DNA of 7,242 nt from Coriobacteriia bacterium. GTDB taxonomy: Bacteria; Actinomycetota; Coriobacteriia; Coriobacteriales; UBA8131. The notes beneath the pieces are model-generated. The model had not been told where the DNA came from. It ran no database searches and was given only the letters and a program-made list of their open reading frames with translations. Each line of letters begins with the position of its first letter. Position 1 is the first letter of the stretch. Positions 1-6,136 of this stretch are shown in pieces. The translations under genes were made by a program, and so were the position numbers. The stretch is taken from assembly GCA_003509825.1 (NCBI GenBank), contig DOMT01000003.1:847-8088 (forward strand), read 5' to 3'.

Positions 1-703
1 CGGTTTCGTGGATGTAGAGATGGCAGTTACCCTCGCCGGTTTCGATCACGGGAACCCGGGAGTTCTCCATCGTCGTTTTGATCAGCGAAGCCGAACCACG
101 CGGTATCAGCACGTCGATCAACCCGTGGAGGTTCATCAATTCGGTCGTCGCCGCGCGATCGACGGTCTCTATGGACTGCAACCAGTTTTCGGGTAGCCCC
201 ACAGCCACTCCCGCCCCATAAAGCACCTTGGTCATCGAGATGTTCGAACGGTTGGCCATCGAGCCACCGCGTAATATACAGGCGTTACCCGTTTTAAGAC
301 AAAGCCCCGCCGCATCGGCGGTAACGTTGGGGCGAGCCTCATAAATCATCGCCACCACTCCGAGGGGGACGGTGATGCGCTGCATCCTGATGCCGTTGTA
401 GAGCGTTCTGCCTTCCAAAACCCTGCCGAGCGGGTCGTTTTGATCCGCCAGGTTCTTAAGCGCTGCAGCGATGTCGTCGATACGATCCGAGTCGAGCATC
501 AAACGGTCCACCAAAGGCTCCTCGGTGCCGTTTTCGCGGGCTTTGGCCACGTCCACGGCGTTTTCCGCCAGCAGGTAGTCTTTGTGGAGCATGAGGGCCT
601 GTGCCATAGCGATCAGAGCGTCGTTGCGCACGTTTGCGGCAAGCCTCGCCAGCTTGCGGGCGGCGATACGGGCCTGCTGTGCCTTCTCCAGGGCTTCGCC
701 CAT
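1..703 (-). CDS. proA: Gamma-glutamyl phosphate reductase (glutamate-5-semialdehyde dehydrogenase), N-terminal part, cut by window edge
   Basis: ProA reduces gamma-glutamyl phosphate to glutamate-5-semialdehyde with NADPH, the second step of proline synthesis from glutamate, in the cytosol. The visible 234 codons (the family is usually about 410-430 residues) match the N-terminal cofactor-binding half. Signatures are VPLGVVAMIYEARPNVTADA at about residues 112-131, then LKTGNACILRGG at 136-147, then ELMNLHGLIDVLIPRG at 188-203 and VPVIETGEGNCHLYIHE at 217-233. The catalytic cysteine lies further on and is outside the window. Two in-frame ATGs occur, at 709 and 703. I prefer 703 because an AGGGGAG ribosome site ends six bases before it, whereas the same site abuts the 709 ATG. 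It lies 67 bp downstream of proB, which makes the substrate. The identification is firm; only the C-terminus is unseen. Confidence 0.97.
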   Translation of the reverse strand, partial: MGEALEKAQQARIAARKLARLAANVRNDALIAMAQALMLHKDYLLAENAVDVAKARENGTEEPLVDRLMLDSDRIDDIAAALKNLADQNDPLGRVLEGRTLYNGIRMQRITVPLGVVAMIYEARPNVTADAAGLCLKTGNACILRGGSMANRSNISMTKVLYGAGVAVGLPENWLQSIETVDRAATTELMNLHGLIDVLIPRGSASLIKTTMENSRVPVIETGEGNCHLYIHET

Positions 704-770
704 TGTCATCTCCCCTTTCACGGGTAAAATCCGTCGTTGTCCGAGTCCGTGCCGGATATCTGTAGTATAG

Positions 771-1889
771 CTAAAACACCACCATTTGGTCGCGATGTAT
801 AACTTCCGTTCCGGCCAAATGCCCGAGTAATTTGTTATCGCCGATCTCGCTTGTTCTCTTTCCGGCGGCAAGCATCAGTTCGTCGGAGGAATAACCGCAG
901 ATACCGCGGCCGATAAGGGAATTTTCGAGAGAGCGGATATCCCATGCCTGACCCGCTTCGAAGCCACCCTCCACACGTTTGACACCCACTGCGAGAAGCG
1001 ATCCTCCCTGCTCACGCAGAGCTCTGACGGCACCGTCGTCGATAAAGACCGTTCCCTTGACGGAACCGCTGAGTGCCAACCACAACTGACGCGCGCCGTA
1101 TCTATGGCCGTTATCGCTGCTCGCAAAACGAGTCCCTATCTGCTTTCCAAGTGCGGTGTCCACGATCACGTCGGGAACGTGCCCCTCGCAGATGATCATG
1201 GGAATCGATGCGGCCATCAACATACGTGCCGCCTCGATCTTGGTCACCATGCCACCACTACCACGGTTGCTGCCGGCAAGACCGGCCGATGCGATGATCT
1301 CTTCGGTAAACGAACCGATACTCTCCAGAAGCTTCGCATCCTCATCGATGCGGGGATCGGCCGTGTATAAGCCGTCTATGTCGCTCAGCAGAATAACCAA
1401 ATCGGCTTTGATGAGAATCGCCACCTGGGCGGCAAGGGTATCGTTATCGCCGAAACGGATCTCATCCACGGCCACCGTGTCGTTCTCATTGATAAGGGGT
1501 ACCACACCCAGCTCCAGCAGCTGCTCGATGGTATCGCGGGCATGGAGATAGGTCGTGCGATTCTCGATTTCAAAACGGGTCAGAAGAATCTGCCCCACGG
1601 CAAGCTTATGTTTTGCCAGAGCATGTGAATAGACTTTTGAAAGCTCGAGCTGCCCCACCGCTGCGGCCGCCTGAAGCATCGGAATGCTGTTCGGACGCGC
1701 GGTCGGGAGCGATAAGGCCTCCAAACCCGCGGTGATGGCGGCGGAGGTGACGATTACAACCTCGAAGCCCTGTTGCCACAGTTGTGACACCTGGGAAGCC
1801 ACGTCGTCGATGTAGTCCGCATCCACCTTACCCGTCTCATCGGTAAGCGTGGAGGAGCCGATCTTGATGATGACCCTTTTACGATGCAT
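771..1889 (-). CDS. proB: Glutamate 5-kinase with C-terminal PUA domain
   Basis: ProB phosphorylates L-glutamate with ATP to gamma-glutamyl phosphate, the committed and usually proline-inhibited step of proline synthesis. The 372-residue product matches the normal length of about 360-375. The amino-acid kinase domain covers about residues 5-250: VIIKIGSSTLT (7-17), VVIVTSAAITAGL (44-56), PLINENDTV (131-139), FGDNDTLAA (146-154), LLSDIDGLYTADPR (167-180) and GSGGMVTKIEAA (210-221). A PUA domain follows at about 274-352. An upstream in-frame ATG at 1925 would add 12 residues (MAVHEKRGRESS). I prefer 1889 because a GGGAGGGAA ribosome site ends six bases before it and because family members begin just before the first beta strand. 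One oddity is that the usually conserved Ser-Gly-Ala of the second motif reads Ser-Ala-Ala (residues 49-51). The gene starts 50 bp after obgE ends and is followed by proA. Confidence 0.96.
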   Translation of the reverse strand: MHRKRVIIKIGSSTLTDETGKVDADYIDDVASQVSQLWQQGFEVVIVTSAAITAGLEALSLPTARPNSIPMLQAAAAVGQLELSKVYSHALAKHKLAVGQILLTRFEIENRTTYLHARDTIEQLLELGVVPLINENDTVAVDEIRFGDNDTLAAQVAILIKADLVILLSDIDGLYTADPRIDEDAKLLESIGSFTEEIIASAGLAGSNRGSGGMVTKIEAARMLMAASIPMIICEGHVPDVIVDTALGKQIGTRFASSDNGHRYGARQLWLALSGSVKGTVFIDDGAVRALREQGGSLLAVGVKRVEGGFEAGQAWDIRSLENSLIGRGICGYSSDELMLAAGKRTSEIGDNKLLGHLAGTEVIHRDQMVVF

Positions 1890-1939
1890 CGAGGATTCCC
1901 TCCCTCGTTTTTCATGAACCGCCATACCCTATGCCCCGA

Positions 1940-3495
<1,556 letters not shown>

Positions 3496-3750
3496 TTAGA
3501 CCGTAACCGGTCGTACATGAACCTTTCTCTTGTCACCCTTGGTAAACTCCAGTTTGCCTTCTTTGAGGGCGAAGAGCGTATCGTCCTTGCCCCTGCCGAC
3601 GTTCTCACCGGGATGGATATGGGTGCCACGCTGACGCACGATGATGTTACCGGGCTGCACCAGCTCGCCGGCGAAACGCTTTACGCCGAGACGCTTGGCC
3701 TGTGAGTCACGTCCGTTGCGCGAGGAGCCGAGTCCTTTTTTATGTGCCAT
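3496..3750 (-). CDS. rpmA: 50S ribosomal protein L27
   Basis: L27 is a large-subunit protein whose flexible N-terminus reaches the peptidyl-transferase centre and helps position tRNA. The 84-residue product has the normal length and hallmarks: MAHKKG at the N-terminus, [18 protein letters not shown] (9-26), then [19 protein letters not shown] (34-52), then [12 protein letters not shown] (54-65). The N-terminus begins directly with MAHKKG. The Firmicutes-type extension that is removed by the Prp protease is absent, in line with the lack of a prp gene between rplU and rpmA. A GGGAG ribosome site lies eight bases before the ATG. It is 36 bp downstream of rplU and almost certainly co-transcribed with it. 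Confidence 0.98.
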   Translation of the reverse strand: MAHKKGLGSSRNGRDSQAKRLGVKRFAGELVQPGNIIVRQRGTHIHPGENVGRGKDDTLFALKEGKLEFTKGDKRKVHVRPVTV

Positions 3751-3786
3751 GGTAGTATCTCCCTACTGTTTCTTGCTGCGAGTGTC

Positions 3787-4482
3787 TTACTCGGATTTAT
3801 CGGTGTCGTCGGTTTTTTTAGCCGCAGTTTTCTTGGCGGCGGGCTTTTTGGCGGGAGCCTCGGCGTCGCCGTCGGTCTCGGCCTTTTTAGCTGTAGCTTT
3901 CTTGACCACCGGCTTCTTCTCGGCAGCTTCGGCCTTATCGGCGCTGTCGGCTTTCTTTGCCGCCGGCTTTTTGGCCGCAGGCTTATCCTCGCCGGTCTCG
4001 GCCTTTTCGGCCACCGCAGCTTTTTTAGTTGCGGCTTTTTTGGCCGGAGCCGCGTCGCTTGCCGCCTCTTTGGCAACCTCCGCCTTCTTGGGAGCCTTCA
4101 CCTTCGCGTCGGCTTTGGCAGCGGTTTCAGCCTTCTCCGCCGCCTTGACGGCGGTTTTCTTCGGGGCTTTACCCTCGAGGCTGATGTCTTGCACGAGAAT
4201 GCGGGTCAAGTCCTGACGATGTCCCTTGAGGCGCTTGTAACCCTTGCGCTTCTTGAACTTGAAGATAACCGCCTTATCACCCTTGAAATGCTCGACGACT
4301 TCGGCGTAGACCTTCGCCTTTTCCAGCTTGTCTATATCAACGGTGACGGTGGATCCATCGGCAAGGAACACCACGTCGAGTTCGACGGTTCCACCCGGTT
4401 CGACGTCGAGTTTCTCGATCGCCAAAACGTCGCCTTTTGCGACCTTATATTGTTTCCCACCTGTTGCAACAATAGCGTACAT
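3787..4482 (-). CDS. rplU: 50S ribosomal protein L21 with long Ala/Lys-rich C-terminal tail
   Basis: L21 binds 23S rRNA in the large subunit. Residues 1-104 form the usual L21 core: MYAIVATGGKQYKVAKGDVL at the start, VYAEVVEHFKGDKAVIFKFK (58-77), and the signature KKRKGYKRLKGHRQDLTRI (77-95). Most L21 proteins end there at about 100-105 residues. This one continues to 231. By my count the extra 127 residues hold 42 Ala and 35 Lys, broken by Pro and acidic residues. Motifs recur: AKKPAAKK at 170-177 and 211-218, and EKAET or KKAET at 116-120, 159-163 and 199-203. The tail ends in an acidic TDDTDKSE. It resembles histone-H1-like or mycobacterial HupB-type tails and is likely disordered and nucleic-acid binding (inference). 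The reading frame is continuous, with no sign of a frameshift. A GAAGGG ribosome site lies eight bases before the ATG. It is the first gene of the rplU-rpmA-obgE cluster. Confidence 0.97.
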   Translation of the reverse strand: MYAIVATGGKQYKVAKGDVLAIEKLDVEPGGTVELDVVFLADGSTVTVDIDKLEKAKVYAEVVEHFKGDKAVIFKFKKRKGYKRLKGHRQDLTRILVQDISLEGKAPKKTAVKAAEKAETAAKADAKVKAPKKAEVAKEAASDAAPAKKAATKKAAVAEKAETGEDKPAAKKPAAKKADSADKAEAAEKKPVVKKATAKKAETDGDAEAPAKKPAAKKTAAKKTDDTDKSE

Positions 4483-4559
4483 TGGTATTGCCCTTCGAAT
4501 TCTACTTACCTATTTCGTTCATTCGGATGCTCTTATTATGCGAATAAGCACAAACGGAT

Positions 4560-4588
4560 ACTTTATCAGTGCAAACGCTTTCAGTCAA
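4560..4588 (-). promoter_or_regulatory. Candidate sigma-70-type promoter for the rplU operon
   Basis: On the minus strand, TTGACT (4588-4583, five of six to the -35 consensus) is followed after 17 bases by TAAAGT (4565-4560, four of six to the -10 consensus). Transcription would begin near 4553 and leave a leader of about 70 bases before the rplU ATG. That leader can form a small hairpin at 4528-4550 (TGC and TTATT paired with AATAA and GCA, with a two-base bulge). The position before the first gene of the operon supports the call, but the -10 match is weak and other AT-rich hexamers (CATAAT nearby) could serve instead. Confidence 0.45.
4570..4583 (-). promoter_or_regulatory. LacI/CcpA-type operator-like palindrome inside the rplU promoter spacer
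   Basis: The minus strand reads TGAAAGCGTTTGCA. This fits the degenerate catabolite-responsive element form TGWAARCGYTWNCW at every position and has the central CG typical of LacI-family operators; 10 of 14 positions are symmetric. It lies within the spacer and last -35 base of the candidate rplU promoter, where a bound protein would block RNA polymerase. The match is seen directly. That a regulator binds here is inference, and such a short degenerate motif can occur by chance. Confidence 0.3.
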
Positions 4589-4633
4589 CGAATTAGGGAG
4601 GAAAAATCGTCGACGTTTCCAACATTTGCGTTT

Positions 4634-4645
4634 TCAAACGTTTCA
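4634..4645. repeat. Palindromic AAACGTTT motif upstream of rplU
   Basis: The plus strand reads TCAAACGTTTCA, with a perfect AAACGTTT core. It lies about 45 bp upstream of the candidate rplU -35 box. The 12-mer TTTCAAACGTTT at 4632-4643 occurs again at 6000-6011, in the other large intergenic region. It could be a LacI-family-type operator. Related AAACG or AAGCG words occur nearby, in the spacer between here and 4570. Confidence 0.3.
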
Positions 4646-4665
4646 GCAATGCATATCATAACATT

Positions 4666-4691
4666 CCCCCGCCACACTCATGCGGCGGGGG
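4666..4691 (-). terminator. GC hairpin over the stop codon of the glycosyltransferase gene, probable terminator
   Basis: CCCCCGCC (4666-4673) pairs perfectly with GGCGGGGG (4684-4691) around a ten-base loop that holds the TGA stop of the upstream gene (4680-4678). On the minus-strand transcript the stem is preceded by AAAA but followed only by AATGTTATG, so the U-tract is poor. On the plus strand a TTTT follows. Its position between the envelope gene and the ribosomal operon suggests that it ends transcription or shields the 3' end. A classic strong intrinsic terminator would have a better U-run. Confidence 0.5.
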
Positions 4692-5727
4692 TTTTACGTT
4701 TGAAGACGAATGCGCGCTGGGCGGTAAAGCTCAGGGAGAGCAACAATCCCTCGGTTATCAGCTTGGCCAACACGATTGGAACACCTACCACGTCGGCGAG
4801 AAGCGCCAATATCAGATAGTTGAGCATCATGATAACCGCCACCAACAGGTAGTATCGAGGTGCCGAACGCAGATTCGATACGCCCTTGGCACCGAACACG
4901 AAGTGCTTGTTGATCAGATAGTTGTAAATCGAACTGACCGTGCGGGCGACCACCACGCTGATGAACAGGTTGCCGGTCAGTGCCAAAACCGTGAACAGCA
5001 AGGCCCAGTCCAAAATCGCCGACGTGAACCCCGAGGCCAAAAACTTAAACACCCCGAACATCACCCGCACGGAGTCGAAGAGCGGATGGAAGTGTGTACC
5101 GCGGTTTTCATTCTCATAGTGGGTTGTTATCGGTATCTGTTCGAGTTTTACGCCCCCGGCTTCGGATTCCAGGAGCAAAGTCATCTCATATTCGAAACGC
5201 CTGCCCTTCTGCTCCGTCAACCAGGACAGAAGCGTAAACGGGTAGCCCCGAAGCCCCGTCTGGGTATCTTTTAGGGAAATGCCCGTAGCCAGCTTGAGCA
5301 GCAGCGAAGAGACACTGTTACCGAATCTGCTTTTCGGAGGAGTGTTTTCATCGAAGCCCCTCACCCCGAGTACCGCCGTCCGGGAACCCGGAGTGATTCT
5401 CTCCGCAATCCCTATGATGTCATCGGTCAGATGCTGCCCGTCCGAATCCGCACACACCACATCGGCACCGGGATGGTTTTCGATGAGATAGGTGAATCCT
5501 GTTTTGAGCGCACAGCCTTTCCCGAGATTCTCGCTGTGGGTAAGAACCGTGCAACCCCGCTCCTTTACCGCATCGAAAAGCCGCGCATACCTCTCGCCGC
5601 TACCGTCGTCGACGACTATGATCGTATAGTCGGTCTTGGCCTGTATCCCCATCAGTACGGACAACATATTCTCCGTCGGTTCAAAAGCAGGGATCAGTAC
5701 AACCGTTTCAGTTTTTGTCTCACCCAT
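4678..5727 (-). CDS. Bifunctional GT2-family glycosyltransferase / GtrA membrane protein
   Basis: The 349-residue protein joins two domains that are often separate proteins. Residues about 7-205 are a GT-A fold family 2 glycosyltransferase of the dolichol-phosphate-mannose-synthase/GtrB type: VVLIPAFEP (9-17), IIVVDDGSG (36-44), SENLGKGCALKTGF (65-78), the metal-binding ADSDGQH (93-99) and KDTQTGLRGYP (153-163). Residues about 226-345 are a GtrA domain with four predicted membrane segments (about 226-251, 253-272, 291-310, 313-334) and the typical NKHFVF (273-278). By family knowledge the protein should transfer a sugar from a nucleotide sugar to a polyprenyl phosphate at the inner face of the membrane, and the GtrA part may flip or anchor the product. 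The sugar is unknown. The ribosome site is weak (GGTGG and AGG close to the ATG). The gene probably has its own promoter in the 400 bp upstream and ends in a hairpin before rplU. Confidence 0.9.
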   Translation of the reverse strand: MGETKTETVVLIPAFEPTENMLSVLMGIQAKTDYTIIVVDDGSGERYARLFDAVKERGCTVLTHSENLGKGCALKTGFTYLIENHPGADVVCADSDGQHLTDDIIGIAERITPGSRTAVLGVRGFDENTPPKSRFGNSVSSLLLKLATGISLKDTQTGLRGYPFTLLSWLTEQKGRRFEYEMTLLLESEAGGVKLEQIPITTHYENENRGTHFHPLFDSVRVMFGVFKFLASGFTSAILDWALLFTVLALTGNLFISVVVARTVSSIYNYLINKHFVFGAKGVSNLRSAPRYYLLVAVIMMLNYLILALLADVVGVPIVLAKLITEGLLLSLSFTAQRAFVFKRKTPAA

Positions 5728-5870
5728 CCTACCGCCACCCCGATTCTCCCCGATCGTCGTTTTCTACCCCTGCAAACCGCTTTTCAGACACGAGCGCCAC
5801 TTGATCGCACGCACCACGAAAAGGCACCCCTCATGGCTCTTAAATGATTTTTTCGGATGTTCTACCCCGA

Positions 5871-5897
5871 ATATACGCCTATAAATATAGTATATCA
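5871..5897 (-). promoter_or_regulatory. AT-rich promoter-like patch upstream of the glycosyltransferase gene
   Basis: The minus strand contains overlapping -10-like hexamers: TATACT (5894-5889), TATATT (5889-5884) and TATAGG (5883-5878). No good -35 hexamer sits 16-18 bases upstream of any of them; TGGAAC before TATAGG is the best and is weak. A promoter here would leave a leader of about 150 bases before the ATG at 5727. The local AT-richness against a GC-richer background and the position are the main support. Confidence 0.25.
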
Positions 5898-6002
5898 CTT
5901 GTTCCACGTTCATTGCCGTTGCGGTTTGCGGGGGCACTGACAACCGCACCCATGAACCCCGAGTAACAGCAATATCGCTACGACAACCGACAGAACCGAT
6001 TT

Positions 6003-6012
6003 CAAACGTTTG
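6003..6012. repeat. Perfect palindrome CAAACGTTTG
   Basis: CAAACGTTTG is a perfect ten-base palindrome. Extended on the left it gives TTTCAAACGTTT (6000-6011), identical to 4632-4643 upstream of rplU. It has the central CG common to LacI-family operators. It lies about 280 bp before the glycosyltransferase start and far after the beta-propeller stop, so its target is unclear. Confidence 0.25.
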
Positions 6013-6026
6013 GATTTTCGCACACA

Positions 6027-6097
6027 CCTCGCCTTTCGGATATTACATCGTCACCTGAATGATAGACGGAAAACCTGAAGACGATCTGAAAGCGAGG
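6027..6097. repeat. Nested inverted repeats downstream of the beta-propeller gene
   Basis: CCTCGCCTTTC (6027-6037) and GAAAGCGAGG (6088-6097) are complementary apart from one bulged base, with 50 bp between them. Inside, ATCGTC and GACGAT form a second, inner pair. The minus-strand transcript could fold into a two-part stem with a loop of about 27 bases. No U-run follows. It may be a 3' structure of the beta-propeller mRNA or part of the regulatory region of the next gene. Confidence 0.3.
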
Positions 6098-6106
6098 GTA
6101 TCCGGG

Positions 6107-6135
6107 CGCGATGCCCCCTTGTACGGGAGGGCGCG
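6107..6135 (-). terminator. Stem-loop just after the beta-propeller stop codon, weak terminator candidate
   Basis: Just after the TAG (6139-6137) the minus-strand transcript can pair CGCG with CGCG and CCCTC with GGGGG (one G-U pair, three-base bulge), with an eight-base loop. There is no U-tract, so this is at best a factor-dependent stop or a protective 3' hairpin. The location directly after the gene is the main support. Confidence 0.3.
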
Positions 6136-6136
6136 G

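Larger units (their letters stand above)
5728..6136. other. Intergenic region of about 400 bp without a convincing gene
   Basis: I see no recognisable protein or RNA family here. It holds an AT-rich patch at 5871-5897, several inverted repeats, and a TTTCAAACGTTT palindrome at 6000-6011. The inverted repeats are TGCGGTT 5920-5926 with AACCGCA 5942-5948, GCAAACCGC 5772-5780 with GCGGTTTGC 5921-5929, and CCTCGCCTTTC 6027-6037 with GAAAGCGAGG 6088-6097. A GTG-started minus-strand reading frame of 87 codons (6027-5764) has a possible AAAGG ribosome site but no recognisable domain and an unremarkable composition. I do not call it a gene. The region probably contains the 3' end of the beta-propeller transcript and the promoter and leader of the glycosyltransferase gene. 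Confidence 0.6.

Noticed and set aside
704..770. Promoter or terminator between proB and proA
   Set aside because: A TATACT word lacks a -35 partner and the possible stems are short; simple co-transcription explains the spacing.
1890..1925. Upstream ATG that would extend ProB by 12 residues
   Set aside because: The downstream ATG at 1889 has a much better ribosome site and matches family N-termini.
3742..4596. A 284-codon plus-strand frame rich in Gly, Phe and Leu opposite rplU
   Set aside because: It is the antisense of the Ala/Lys codons in the L21 tail and has no protein family features.
4591..4606. Plus-strand AGGGAGGAAAA that looks like a strong ribosome-binding site
   Set aside because: No suitable start codon with a real reading frame follows on the plus strand, and the region is upstream DNA of rplU on the other strand.
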